From: Corallococcus coralloides DSM 2259
Lineage (GTDB): Bacteria > Myxococcota > Myxococcia > Myxococcales > Myxococcaceae
Direction of reading: 5' to 3'
Assembly: GCF_000255295.1 (NCBI RefSeq)
Contig: NC_017030.1
Location: 4,278,001 to 4,342,000 of the forward strand
DNA: 64,000 nucleotides
Shown piece by piece: positions 8,626 through 17,457 of the stretch (position 1 is the stretch's first letter; every line of letters starts with the position of its first letter). The notes below the pieces were generated by a model. That model worked only from the letters and a program-made list of their open reading frames with translations, ran no database searches and was not told the DNA's origin. Both the position numbers and the translations under genes were made by a program.

Positions 8626-8997
8626 TCAGCCGCGAATGCGCTTGCCGAATGGAGCAAACGCGACCATTCCGAGCTTGAGGTGCTGCAGCGCGAACGGAAT
8701 GCCGATGATCGTCAGCGCCAGGCTGACTCCGATGACGACGTTGGTGAGGAAGATCCAGATCCCAGCGAAGAGTGCCCAGACGATGTTGAGCCCGAAGCTC
8801 ATCGCGCCTGCGCTGGGAAGATCCTCAATGTCCTTGCCGAAGGGCATCAGCGCGAGACCGGCCATCTTGAAGCACTGCACGCCGAACGGGATGCCGACGA
8901 GGGTGAGGCAGAGCACCAGTCCACCCAACAGGTACTCGAGGCAGAGCACCAGCCCTCCGCCGAAGATGATCCACACCAGGTTCAGAAGCAGGTTCAT
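8626..8997 (-). CDS. yccF: YccF-family inner membrane protein
   Basis: A 123-residue membrane protein with two copies of the YccF (DUF307) unit: NLVWIIFGGG...LVGIPFGVQCFKMAGLALMPFGK, then NIVWALFAGIWIF...IIGIPFALQHLKLGMVAFAPFGK. Each unit has paired hydrophobic segments and the GIPFGxQ...PFGK signature. Function is unknown; the family is predicted to be integral to the inner membrane. Length is within the family norm of 120-150 residues. Confidence 0.9.
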   Translation of the reverse strand: MNLLLNLVWIIFGGGLVLCLEYLLGGLVLCLTLVGIPFGVQCFKMAGLALMPFGKDIEDLPSAGAMSFGLNIVWALFAGIWIFLTNVVIGVSLALTIIGIPFALQHLKLGMVAFAPFGKRIRG

Positions 8998-9134
8998 GAT
9001 CGGCTTATACGTTGGAGTCGTCAGTCGATGACATGAGCCCGTCTGAATTTCGCCAGGCCTCGATTTCAGGAGCCGCGCGCGCTGCTATCGCTTGAGCCAG
9101 GGCGCGGGGTGTCTGTCCATCCCCGAGCCCCGGC

Positions 9135-9209
9135 GTGGAGGCGTCCCGCCAACCGGCGCCTACTCCTCCGCGGCCTCCTGGGGCTCCTGGAAGTCCACGT
9201 CGAAGTTGA
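9135..9209 (-). repeat. Copy 2 of the 74-bp duplication (kinase gene 3' end)
   Basis: Functional copy: it holds the last codons and stop of the PEGA pseudokinase gene and 25 bp beyond. The match to 7821-7894 includes the shared run CTACTCCTCCGCGGCCTCCT. Confidence 0.85.
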
Positions 9210-11166
9210 CGCGCTGGCCAGGCTCGATGGTGAAGGTCTTCTGCCAGTGCGACGGGCCCACGGTGACGTTGAGGCGGTGGTAGCCCTCGAAGACGTCCAG
9301 CTCCTCCACGGGGACCGTGCCCACGGGCTTGCCGTCCACGGAGACGTTGGCTCCGGCCGGGCCGCGCACGTTGATGAAGGCCTTGTTGAGGAAGAACTGG
9401 TACGCGGAGCGGCCCGTGGGGGCCACCGTCACGGTGCGCGACACGGAGATGCCGAGCGCGCCGTTGGTGAAGGTGAGCAGGTGCTTGCCCGGCGGCAGCG
9501 ACGCGGAGAGCGGCGTGCGGCCCAGCAGCGCGTTGTTGAGCGTGACCTCCACGCGCGGCTCCACGGTGAGGTCCAGGATGCCCATCGTCGGGCCCGCGTC
9601 CACACCGGCGTCCACGCCCGCGTCCTCGATGCCCGCGTCGAAGGGCTCGGCCACGACGATGGGCAGGCCCGCGTCGAAGGTCTCCACCGTCATCGTGCCC
9701 TGGAGCTGGCGCTGGACGATCACCGCGCCCGCGCCGAGCGTCAGCACGAGCCCGCCCACCACGTACGGCACCCAGGAGCGTGAAGGCTTCTGCGCGGCCA
9801 CCGTCTGCGCCGCGGGGCTCGCCGCGCCACCGAAGATGGGACCCGTAGGCCGCGTCTCCGTGGATGCAGTCGGAGCAGGGGAGGGCGTCACCGTCTGGGC
9901 CGTGGCGCCAGCATGTGCCGTAACGGCGCTCGGGGGGCTCGCAACCGAGGGCTGCGCTGACGCCGCGACCGGAGCGGACGACGTGCTCTGCGCGGGCGTC
10001 GAAGCCTGCGAGCCGTGCGCGGCTGCGGAGGACGCGGCCTGCACGGGCGTGGATGCCTGCGTCGCCGGGGCTGGCGTGGAGGCAGGAGCCTGCGGCGCGG
10101 CGACCACGGGCTGCACGGGCGCCGGCTTGGGGCTCTCCGCCGAGGAGAACTCCGGCACCTTGCTCTTCACGGGCTCCGCGAGCCCCGCGCCGTTCGCGAT
10201 GAGCTCCGCGATCTGCGGTGCCGGCATGCCCGCCTTCGCCAGTGCCTCCGCGATGCCCTTCTCAATCGTCGCCCGGCGCGCCGCTCTCGCGTCGCTCTCC
10301 GGCGGGAACAGCTTCGCCAGGTGCTCCGCGAACTCCTCGTGCGTCGGCAGCTTGCCAATCGCATCCACCAGCGCCTCGCGGAACGCGAGCGCCGACGGAT
10401 AGCGCTCCAGCGCCCGCTTCGTCGTCGCACGGCGCACGACGGCATCCAGCTTCAGCGGCACGTCCGCGGGCATCGGGGGCAGGGCGCGGTTGAGCACCGC
10501 CTTGTCCGGATCCGCCGACTCCTTGAACGGCATCTTCCCCGTGAGGCACTCGTGCAGCGTGAGGCCCAGCAGGAACACGTCCGACTGCACGTTCACGGCT
10601 TCACGTCCGCCCAAGAGCTGCTCCGGGGACGTGTACGCGCGGCGGTTCTTCACGCGCTTGCCACCGCGCTCGCGCGGCGCCACGGACAGCGCGCCGTAGC
10701 CCGTCACCTTCGTGTAGCCGCTGAAGGACACCATCAGCGTCTCGGGCCGGATGTCTCCGTGCACCAGCGGCGAACCGTCGTCGTTGCCCGCCACGTGCGC
10801 GTAGTGCAGGCCCATGGCCGCGTCCGCCACCACCAGCGCCGCGAACGCGGGCGACATGCGCGGGTTCGCTTCCAGCACGCGCCGCAGCGGCTCGCCGTCC
10901 GCGAACTCGGTGACTCGCGCCAAACCCCCGTCCAGCTTCTCCAGGCCGTGCACGCGCAGGATGTTCGGGTGCTCGAAGACGATGGCGCGGTTCGTCTCGC
11001 GCTCCAGGCGCGCCACCAGCTCCGGGTTCTGCGCGATTTCAGGCGGTGCCCAGATGAGCACCACGGGGCGGGGCGTGGCGCCTTCCTCCAGCGACAGTCC
11101 GAGGAAGGCACGCGAGCCCTCTCCGGCAAGGAGGGGGCCGAGTGACTGATAGCGAGGCGAACTCAT
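9160..11166 (-). CDS. Probable pseudokinase with membrane anchor and PEGA domain
   Basis: A 668-residue protein. Residues 1-280 have the Ser/Thr-kinase fold layout, but key positions are altered: the nucleotide-binding Lys strand reads VVLIWAPPE, the catalytic loop is VHGDIRPETLMV instead of HRDxKxxN, and the DFG position reads TGYG. The APE-like TSPEQLLG and DVFLLGLTLHECLTGKMPF are kept. A Pro/Ala-rich linker (about 350-460) leads to one membrane span (YVVGGLVLTLGAGAVIV). The periplasmic part has PEGA-like beta repeats (VEPRVEVTLNNALLGRTPL, GANVSVDGKPVGTVPV). Such proteins probably sense or scaffold without phosphorylating. Its 3' end is duplicated at 7821-7894. Confidence 0.85.
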   Translation of the reverse strand: MSSPRYQSLGPLLAGEGSRAFLGLSLEEGATPRPVVLIWAPPEIAQNPELVARLERETNRAIVFEHPNILRVHGLEKLDGGLARVTEFADGEPLRRVLEANPRMSPAFAALVVADAAMGLHYAHVAGNDDGSPLVHGDIRPETLMVSFSGYTKVTGYGALSVAPRERGGKRVKNRRAYTSPEQLLGGREAVNVQSDVFLLGLTLHECLTGKMPFKESADPDKAVLNRALPPMPADVPLKLDAVVRRATTKRALERYPSALAFREALVDAIGKLPTHEEFAEHLAKLFPPESDARAARRATIEKGIAEALAKAGMPAPQIAELIANGAGLAEPVKSKVPEFSSAESPKPAPVQPVVAAPQAPASTPAPATQASTPVQAASSAAAHGSQASTPAQSTSSAPVAASAQPSVASPPSAVTAHAGATAQTVTPSPAPTASTETRPTGPIFGGAASPAAQTVAAQKPSRSWVPYVVGGLVLTLGAGAVIVQRQLQGTMTVETFDAGLPIVVAEPFDAGIEDAGVDAGVDAGPTMGILDLTVEPRVEVTLNNALLGRTPLSASLPPGKHLLTFTNGALGISVSRTVTVAPTGRSAYQFFLNKAFINVRGPAGANVSVDGKPVGTVPVEELDVFEGYHRLNVTVGPSHWQKTFTIEPGQRVNFDVDFQEPQEAAEE

Positions 11167-11219
11167 GGGAACGGCATGCTAGTGCCCTTCCCGTCGATCC
11201 TGGAATCCCCGGGTCGTGC

Positions 11220-12560
11220 CTAGATTCGCTGCCCTTCGAAAGGCAGCGTCAGGTGGTAGCCGTAACGCCCGCGCCGCACGAGCAACAGCACGCTACGTCC
11301 CCGTCGCGCTGTCAGCAGGGCTTCACGGAAAGTGTCACCCGTGGGGACAGGCTGATTGTTCATCCGCAACAGCACGTCTCCCGGCTCCAGCCCAATCTCC
11401 GAGGCGGCCGACCCCTGCCGCACGGCCGCGATCGCCATCCCGCCCTTGCTCTCCTTCACTCGGAGTCCCAGCTTCTCCCACGCCAGGTTTTCAAGCAGGC
11501 GAGCCGGAAATTCGACCGGCGTCACCTGCACCGTGCGGTTGCCGCCTGCTCGGAAGAGGACCAAGGGGAAGGCCGAGCGAGCCGGATAGCCGCGCACGCG
11601 TGAATCGAAATCCTCCGCGTCCTGGATGCGAGAGCCGCCCAGCTCCGCGACCACATCCCCGCGCTGCACACCGGCCTGCGCGGCGGGGCTGTCCGGATCC
11701 ACGTTCGTCACGATGACACCGTACGTGCGGTCCCACCCGAGCCGCGCGGCCACCTGCGAGGGCAGGTCCGCCGTGTCCATGCCCACCCACGCGGGGCGCA
11801 CCTTCCCGAAGCGCGTGAGCTCCTCCACGATGCGCCGCACCTTGTCCGCGGGGATGGCGAAGCCGATGCCCTGCCCGTTGGCGTAGATGGCCGTGTTGAT
11901 GCCGATGATCTCCCCATCCACGTTGAGCAGCGGCCCGCCGGAGTTGCCCGGGTTGATGGCCGCGTCCGTCTGGAGGAAGTCGTTGTAGACGCGGCTGTCC
12001 GCACGGAAGGTGCGGCCCGTGGCGGACACCACGCCCGCCGTGACGGTCTTGCTCAGGCCGAACGGACTGCCGATGGCGACCACCGTCTCGCCAATCATCA
12101 AGTCACTGCTGGTGCCCAGCTTCGCGGTGGGCAGGGGCTCCTTCGCGTTGACCTTGAGGACCGCCAGGTCGTTGTTCGCGTCGCTGCCCACCACCTCCGC
12201 GTCGAAGGTGCGCCCGTCCGCGAGCACCACGTGGATGGCGGAGGCGCCCCGGATGACGTGGTCGTTGGTGACGATGATTCCGGACGGGTCGATGATGGCG
12301 CCGCTGCCCAGGCCGGTGATCCGCTGGCGCGTCTCCGGCTGCGCCATACCCTGGCCGAAGAACTCCTCCAGGGGCGAGCGGGGCCGGCCCCGGAAGCGCG
12401 ACTCCACCTCCTGTTCGGTGCCGATGTAGACCACCGCCGGGGAGACCTTCTGAACCACCTCCACCACGTCGCTGCGGCGCCGGGACAGGTCCGCGTGCGC
12501 CGGGAGCGCCAGCACGAGCCCCCACAGCAAGAGCCCCCACCGGATGTGTGCTGCCTTCAT
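11220..12560 (-). CDS. HtrA/DegP-type periplasmic serine protease with two PDZ domains
   Basis: A 446-residue exported protease. The N-terminal hydrophobic signal ends near ALPAHADLS. The chymotrypsin-like domain has the triad His in VTNDHVIRG, Asp in NNDLAVLKV and Ser in INPGNSGGPLL. Two PDZ domains follow (about residues 260-345, with VDPDSPAAQAGVQRGDVV, and 360-446, with SAASEIGLEPGDVLL). HtrA proteins degrade or refold damaged envelope proteins. The gene is divergent from the hybrid regulator gene across 258 bp. Paralogues are common, so no specific symbol is given. Confidence 0.93.
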   Translation of the reverse strand: MKAAHIRWGLLLWGLVLALPAHADLSRRRSDVVEVVQKVSPAVVYIGTEQEVESRFRGRPRSPLEEFFGQGMAQPETRQRITGLGSGAIIDPSGIIVTNDHVIRGASAIHVVLADGRTFDAEVVGSDANNDLAVLKVNAKEPLPTAKLGTSSDLMIGETVVAIGSPFGLSKTVTAGVVSATGRTFRADSRVYNDFLQTDAAINPGNSGGPLLNVDGEIIGINTAIYANGQGIGFAIPADKVRRIVEELTRFGKVRPAWVGMDTADLPSQVAARLGWDRTYGVIVTNVDPDSPAAQAGVQRGDVVAELGGSRIQDAEDFDSRVRGYPARSAFPLVLFRAGGNRTVQVTPVEFPARLLENLAWEKLGLRVKESKGGMAIAAVRQGSAASEIGLEPGDVLLRMNNQPVPTGDTFREALLTARRGRSVLLLVRRGRYGYHLTLPFEGQRI

Positions 12561-12818
12561 GCCCTTCCTCCGTACGCCGCCGGGAATTGTCTCCCGGAAG
12601 ACAGTCTGAATGTCGGGAAGGCCTCAGCCATTCCCTGGGTGTCTGGAAGCGGCGTCCCGCTCTTCATAGACCAGATGGTGCGGCCGTGATCGAACGCACT
12701 TTCAGGCAGAACGTCCTTGCCCTGGGCCGATTGCGGCGTTGGGGGAGCAGGGACCGCCCTGGGAGTCCCGGCGCGGCGTGTTGCTGGCTGCCCGCGGGGG
12801 CCTTGGGAGTGGTTGCGC

Positions 12819-13826
12819 ATGAGTCTCGTCCTGGTCGCGGATGATGAACCCGCGGTGCTGGAAGTCCTGAGCCAGGTGATTGAGGACCTGGGGCATGACG
12901 TGGTGCGCGCGCGGGATGGCGAGGAGGCGCTGACGCTCGCCCGGGCCCACCGGCCGCGGCTGGTGGTGACGGACCACATGATGCCGCGCATGAGCGGCAT
13001 GGAGCTGTGCAGCCGGCTGAAGCAGGAGCCGGGGCTGCGCGAGGTGCCCATCATCCTCTTGAGCGCGGTGCTCCAGCAGGGCTCGCCGGATGCGGCCGCG
13101 TTCCTCAACAAGCCCTTTGAAATCACCGACTTCGAGGCGCTGGTCCACGACGTGCTGGCGAAGGCCCCCGCCGCGCCCCCGGAGCCCGCCACGCCCGTGG
13201 AGGCGCTGAGCCGCTGGGTGGCGCAGTCGCTCCAGGGCCCGCTGGAGGCCGCGAAGAACGAGCTGCGCATGCTTCGAGACCTGCCCCCGCCAGGCAAGGG
13301 CGCGGTGGAGGCGCTGGGCGCGCAGCTCCAGTCGCTGGAGCGGATGGGCCGCTACCTCCAGGACGCCGCCCGGCTGAGCGCGGGCAGCGTGACGTTGCGG
13401 CCGGTGGAGGGGGACCTGCGCCAGCCGCTGGAGGCCTCCGTCGCGCGGTGCCGCACCACGGGGCCGGGCGTGCCGGTGGAGGTGACGGTGCCCCCGGAGG
13501 CGGTGGGCCTTCGCTTCGACCCGGAGCGCCTGGAGCAGGTGTTCGACGTGCTCCTGTCAAACGCGGCCCGGCAGGGCGGGGTGCGCGTGGAATTGGAGGC
13601 GTCCGCGGAGCAGGTGCTGGTGCGCGTGAGCGACCCGGGGCCGGGCATCCCCGAAGCGGAGCTGCCCCGGCTGTTCCAGCCCTTCCCGGAGGGCCCCGCG
13701 CGGGGAGAGGCGCTGGGGCTCTACGTGGCGTCGGAGCTGGCGAAGCTGCACGGCGGCGCGCTCTCCGCCGAGTCGCGCCCCGGGCAGGGCGCGACCTTCA
13801 GCGTGTCGCTGCCGCGCGTGGCCTGA
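12819..13826 (+). CDS. Response regulator fused to an HATPase domain lacking the phospho-acceptor His
   Basis: A 335-residue cytosolic protein. Residues 1-120 are a receiver domain (acidic DDE near residue 8, phospho-acceptor Asp in VVTDHMMPRMSG, Lys in FLNKPF). The C-terminal half is a GHKL ATPase with an N box (LLSNAARQGG), G1 (VSDPGPGIP) and a G2-like GEALGLYVASELAKLHGG. Between them the dimerisation helix reads WVAQSLQGPLEAAKNEL, with Gln where the H-box His should be. It may therefore bind ATP or dimerise without autophosphorylating. I chose the ATG at 12819 because the receiver starts directly there. Confidence 0.85.
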   Translation: MSLVLVADDEPAVLEVLSQVIEDLGHDVVRARDGEEALTLARAHRPRLVVTDHMMPRMSGMELCSRLKQEPGLREVPIILLSAVLQQGSPDAAAFLNKPFEITDFEALVHDVLAKAPAAPPEPATPVEALSRWVAQSLQGPLEAAKNELRMLRDLPPPGKGAVEALGAQLQSLERMGRYLQDAARLSAGSVTLRPVEGDLRQPLEASVARCRTTGPGVPVEVTVPPEAVGLRFDPERLEQVFDVLLSNAARQGGVRVELEASAEQVLVRVSDPGPGIPEAELPRLFQPFPEGPARGEALGLYVASELAKLHGGALSAESRPGQGATFSVSLPRVA

Positions 13827-13830
13827 TGCC

Positions 13831-14868
13831 TCAGGCCTTCTGCGACTTCAGCATCCAGCCGATCATCTTGTAGAGCAGGCGGGCGCCCACGTTGGCGTCC
13901 CACTCGCTGCCCTCCGGGTCGGGCGCCACTTCGGTCAGGTCGAAGCCGACGATGGTGCGGCCCGAGCGCACGACGCCCGCGACGAGCGCGGTGGCCTCAG
14001 GGAAGGACAGGCCGCCGGGGACGGGGGTGCCGGTGTTCGGGCACAGCACGGGGTCCAGGCCGTCGATGTCGAAGGACAGGTAGACCTGCTGGGGCAGCTT
14101 GTCGACGATCTGCTTCACCTGCTGGTTCCAGGGCAGGCCGTCGAAGCGGTTCTGCTGGAGGACGGCGTCGTAGAAGGCGTGGATGCGTCCGCCGGAGTCC
14201 TCGATGTAGCGGTGCTCGTTCTCGCTCATGTCGCGCAGGCCCACCTGGACCAGCGTCTTCACGCCCGGGATGCGCTCGCACACGTTGTAGAAGATGGACG
14301 CGTGCGACCAGGTGAAGCCCTCGTAGGCGACGCGCAGGTCGGCGTGCGCGTCCAGGTGCAGCACGCCCATGCCGGGGTACTTCTCCGCGTGGGCCTGGAT
14401 GATGCCGAAGGAGATGGCGTGATCGCCTCCCACGGCGGCCACGCGCTTGCCCTGCTCCAGCCAGTGCTTCGTGGTGCGGTAGACGTGCTCGTTGAGCTTC
14501 TCGCTGAAGCCGTTCACGTCCTTGGCGGCGGCGAGCAGCTCGGCCTCACCGGAGTCGATGCCACCTGCTTCGATGACGAGCTGGGCGCGCTCCTTGGCGC
14601 GTTCGTTCCACGTGTGCAGCTCGGCGGGGGCCTCCAGCATGGCGATGCCGCGCTCGTAGGGCCGGCCGGTCTCCACGTCGAACAGGTCCACCTGCTTGCT
14701 GGCCTCCAGCAGGGCAGCGGGGCCGTCGGACGTGCCGCCGCCGTAGCTGGTGGTGGCCTCGAAGGGCACGGGGATGACGACGACGTGGGCCTCGTCGGGA
14801 GAGTGGGGGAGGCCGAAGATGCCGGAGCCCGGCTGCGCGGCGGCGGCGGGGTCGAAGTGGGTAGCCAT
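13831..14868 (-). CDS. speB: Agmatinase (ureohydrolase family)
   Basis: A 345-residue ureohydrolase with the binuclear-manganese motifs GGDHAISFG, LHLDAHADLR and SFDIDGLDP in the usual order and spacing. FEATTSYGGGTSDGP near the N-terminus fits agmatinase or agmatinase-like enzymes more than arginase. The reaction would be agmatine to putrescine plus urea in polyamine synthesis. The ATG at 14868 (MATHFDP) is preferred over an upstream in-frame ATG at 14904, which would overlap the 5' region of the divergent YjbR gene. Related guanidino substrates cannot be excluded. Confidence 0.85.
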   Translation of the reverse strand: MATHFDPAAAAQPGSGIFGLPHSPDEAHVVVIPVPFEATTSYGGGTSDGPAALLEASKQVDLFDVETGRPYERGIAMLEAPAELHTWNERAKERAQLVIEAGGIDSGEAELLAAAKDVNGFSEKLNEHVYRTTKHWLEQGKRVAAVGGDHAISFGIIQAHAEKYPGMGVLHLDAHADLRVAYEGFTWSHASIFYNVCERIPGVKTLVQVGLRDMSENEHRYIEDSGGRIHAFYDAVLQQNRFDGLPWNQQVKQIVDKLPQQVYLSFDIDGLDPVLCPNTGTPVPGGLSFPEATALVAGVVRSGRTIVGFDLTEVAPDPEGSEWDANVGARLLYKMIGWMLKSQKA

Positions 14869-14945
14869 GGCGGCGCAGGATACGGTTCCGCTCCCCGGGC
14901 GCAATGGCTTCGGTGGTGCCTGGCGGCAGGGCAGGGAGGAAACGG

Positions 14946-15374
14946 ATGGCGACGCGGAAGAAGACGGTGGAGAAGCGCAAGGTGCGGCTCACGGTGGACG
15001 ACGTGCGCGAAATGGCGCTGGCCCTGCCGTCGACGGAGGAGCGCCCTTCCTACGGAACGCCCGGGTTCCGGGTGAGCGACAAGCTCTTCGCGCGGGTGCT
15101 GGATGACGACTCCATCGTCATCAAGGTGGATTTCGACCACCGCGAGGCCCTGCTGGATTCCAAGCCAGACATGTTCGAGGTGACGCCGCACTACCAGGAC
15201 TGGCCCATGGTCATCGTGCGGCTGAGGACCGTGAACCGGCGCCTGCTGGAGGTCCTGCTCCAGGAGGCCTGGCGCCGCTGCGCCTCCGCCAGGGTGCTCA
15301 AGGCGCTGGAGCCCGCCGCGGCTGCTCCCAAGCGAGCGGCGAAGAAGGCTCCCGCCCGCAAGCGGAGCGTGTAG
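14946..15374 (+). CDS. MmcQ/YjbR-family DNA-binding-like protein
   Basis: A 142-residue protein of the YjbR (CyaY-like fold) family: TVDDVREMALALPSTEERPSYGTPGFRVSDKLFARV, then IVIKVDFDHREALLDSKPDMF and TPHYQDWPMVIVRL. The C-terminal tail is rich in Lys/Arg/Ala (KRAAKKAPARKRS), suggesting nucleic-acid contact. I chose the ATG at 14946; the upstream ATG at 14904 lacks family similarity. Function is unestablished. Its stop is 5 bp from the convergent oxidoreductase stop. Confidence 0.85.
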   Translation: MATRKKTVEKRKVRLTVDDVREMALALPSTEERPSYGTPGFRVSDKLFARVLDDDSIVIKVDFDHREALLDSKPDMFEVTPHYQDWPMVIVRLRTVNRRLLEVLLQEAWRRCASARVLKALEPAAAAPKRAAKKAPARKRSV

Positions 15375-15379
15375 CGGCT

Positions 15380-16369
15380 TCAGTCCCAGCGGACGACGAT
15401 CTTGCCCACGGTGCCGTTGCCCGCCATCCGCTCCAGCCCGGAGCGGAGCTCCGTCATGGGCAATACGGCATCCACCACGGCCCTCAGCGCGCCGGAGTCG
15501 AACAGGGGCAACAGCTGCCGCTCCGCCACCTGCGTGAGCAGCATCTTCTCCTCCGCGGGCCGGCTGCGGAGCACCGTCCCCTTGAGCGTGAGACGCTTGC
15601 GCATCACCGGCCCTAGGTCCAGCTCCGCTCGCGCGCCCGCCACCGAGCCCACCTGCATCAGCCGCCCGCGGGGCGCCATGGCCTTCACGGACTCCGGCAG
15701 GTAGGCGCCGCCCACCAGGTCCAGGCACACGTCCGCGCCCCGGCCGTCGGTCGCCTTCAGTACGGCATCCGCGAACACCGGCGGGTTGCTCTCACACAGC
15801 ACCGTGTGGCCCACGCCCCACTCGGAGGCCCGGGCCAGCTTCTCCGCGCTCCGTCCCGTGCCCACCACCCGCACGCCCATCGCCTTGCAGAGCAGCGCCG
15901 CCGCGGAACCCACGCCGCTCGCCACCGCGTGCACCAGCACCGTCTCCCCGGGCCGCAGGTCCGCCTGGAGCACCAGCGCGTCGTACGCCGTGAGGTAGGC
16001 CTCGGGCAGCGCCGCCGCGTCCGCGAAGTCCAGGCCCTTCGGCATGCGCAGCACCTCGCGCTCGTGCGTGGTGATGACCTCGCTCCACGCGCCGCCACCC
16101 ACCAGCCCCATCACCCGGTCGCCCGGCTGGAACTTCCGAGCGCGCGGGCCCACCGCCACCACCTCGCCCGCGTACTCCAGGCCCGGCACGTCCTGGGGCA
16201 CGTCGGGCGGCGGCGGATAGGCTCCGCGCACCTGGAGCAGGTCCGCCCGGTTCAGCGCGCTCGCCCGCACGCGCACCTGCACGTCGTAGGGCCCCGGCAC
16301 CGGCTCCGGCCGCTCGTCGAACGCGAGGACCTCTGGACCGCCCGGCTTCGTGATGTGCACGACCTTCAT
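15380..16369 (-). CDS. NAD(P)H quinone oxidoreductase (zinc-independent MDR family, PIG3-like)
   Basis: A 329-residue medium-chain dehydrogenase/reductase. N-terminal GroES-like region: MKVVHITKPGGPEVL and RVRASALNRADLLQVRGAYPPPPDVP, the last typical of the TP53I3/PIG3 group. The nucleotide-binding motif is HAVASGVGSAAALLCKAMG. No catalytic-zinc Cys/His set is present. Expected reaction: NADPH-dependent one-electron reduction of quinones. It stands as a single - strand gene beside the MgtE-like gene (35-bp gap). Confidence 0.88.
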   Translation of the reverse strand: MKVVHITKPGGPEVLAFDERPEPVPGPYDVQVRVRASALNRADLLQVRGAYPPPPDVPQDVPGLEYAGEVVAVGPRARKFQPGDRVMGLVGGGAWSEVITTHEREVLRMPKGLDFADAAALPEAYLTAYDALVLQADLRPGETVLVHAVASGVGSAAALLCKAMGVRVVGTGRSAEKLARASEWGVGHTVLCESNPPVFADAVLKATDGRGADVCLDLVGGAYLPESVKAMAPRGRLMQVGSVAGARAELDLGPVMRKRLTLKGTVLRSRPAEEKMLLTQVAERQLLPLFDSGALRAVVDAVLPMTELRSGLERMAGNGTVGKIVVRWD

Positions 16370-16403
16370 GACCTGCCCCCTTCCGCGAGAAGACCCACCA
16401 CCG

Positions 16404-17405
16404 TTACAGCAACAACCGCGTCACCAATCCGAAGTACGCCAGCAGCGTCACGTTGTCGGACACCGCCAGCACCAGCGGCGCCGATGCCAGGTGCGGATCC
16501 ACCTTCAGCCGCTTGAAGAGGAACGGCAGCACGCCGCCCAGGCACGAGGCCAGCGTGGCGGACACCGTCACCGCCACGAACAGCGCCAGGGGAAAGCCGA
16601 ACCCCGGCGAATAGACGCGCCCCAGGAGCGCCACCACCGCCGCCGCCATCAACCCGGCCAGGCTCGCGGCCAGCACCTCGCGCGCCACCACCTTCCGGTC
16701 CACCTCGCCGTGCGTCACCATCGACGCGGCCACCGCCGTCGTCTGAACGCCCAGGCTCTCCGACAGCACCAGCACCATGGGGATGAAGGCGCTCACCACC
16801 ACCAACTCCGCCACCGTGCGCTCGAACAGCCGCGTCGTCGTGGCGGCCAGGAACCCGCCGGCGATGTTCACGAGCAGCCACGGGAAGCGCTTGAGCGCCA
16901 TGCGCCCCGGCCGCGTCTCGCGCGCCTCGCCCTTGGGCAGGCCCACGAAGCGGTAGACCTCGTCGCGCACGCGGCCCTCCACCTCGTCGAAGAGCGTGTC
17001 GGAGAACGCGTCCACGAACTGGTTCATCTCCACCACGCCCACGATGCGGCCTTCCGCGTCCACCACCGGGAACGCCAGGAAGCGGTAGGTGACGAAGAAG
17101 TCCTCCACCAGCGCGTCGGAGGCGTCCACCGGCAGCTTCACCACCCGCGTGAACATCAGCGACGCGATGCGCTCGTCGGGCGCCGCGCGGATCAGCTTGC
17201 GGATGGGCACCACGCCCACCAGCCGGCCGGCCGGGTCGCACGCGTAGCAGTAGAAGATCTCCCCGGTGCCAGGGTGGGCGCGCAGCTTCTCCATCGCCTG
17301 GGCGGCGGTGTCCTCCACGCCCACGGCGGTGAAGTCCCGGGACAGCCGGTCGCCCTGCAACAGCGTGTGAGCGGTCTCCGGAGGCATCTGCACGGGGCCG
17401 GGCAC
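16404..17405 (-). CDS. MgtE-like divalent cation transporter lacking the N domain
   Basis: A 333-residue protein with paired CBS domains (about residues 20-140; RLVGVVPIRKLI and FPVVDAEGRIVGVVEMNQF) and five membrane segments of the MgtE channel domain (RFPWLLVNIAGGFLAATTTRLFE, ESLGVQTTAVAASM, LASCLGGVLPFLFKRL, SAPLVLAVSDNVTLLAYF). The Mg-sensing superhelical N domain of classical MgtE (about 130 residues) is absent and the protein starts at the CBS region. Role: Mg2+ or other divalent cation uptake, probably gated by ligand binding at the CBS pair. Confidence 0.85.
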   Translation of the reverse strand: MPGPVQMPPETAHTLLQGDRLSRDFTAVGVEDTAAQAMEKLRAHPGTGEIFYCYACDPAGRLVGVVPIRKLIRAAPDERIASLMFTRVVKLPVDASDALVEDFFVTYRFLAFPVVDAEGRIVGVVEMNQFVDAFSDTLFDEVEGRVRDEVYRFVGLPKGEARETRPGRMALKRFPWLLVNIAGGFLAATTTRLFERTVAELVVVSAFIPMVLVLSESLGVQTTAVAASMVTHGEVDRKVVAREVLAASLAGLMAAAVVALLGRVYSPGFGFPLALFVAVTVSATLASCLGGVLPFLFKRLKVDPHLASAPLVLAVSDNVTLLAYFGLVTRLLL

Positions 17406-17457
17406 GAAACGTCCTGGCCCGCCGGAGCGTCAAGGCTTATCTAGGACTCCATCCGCC

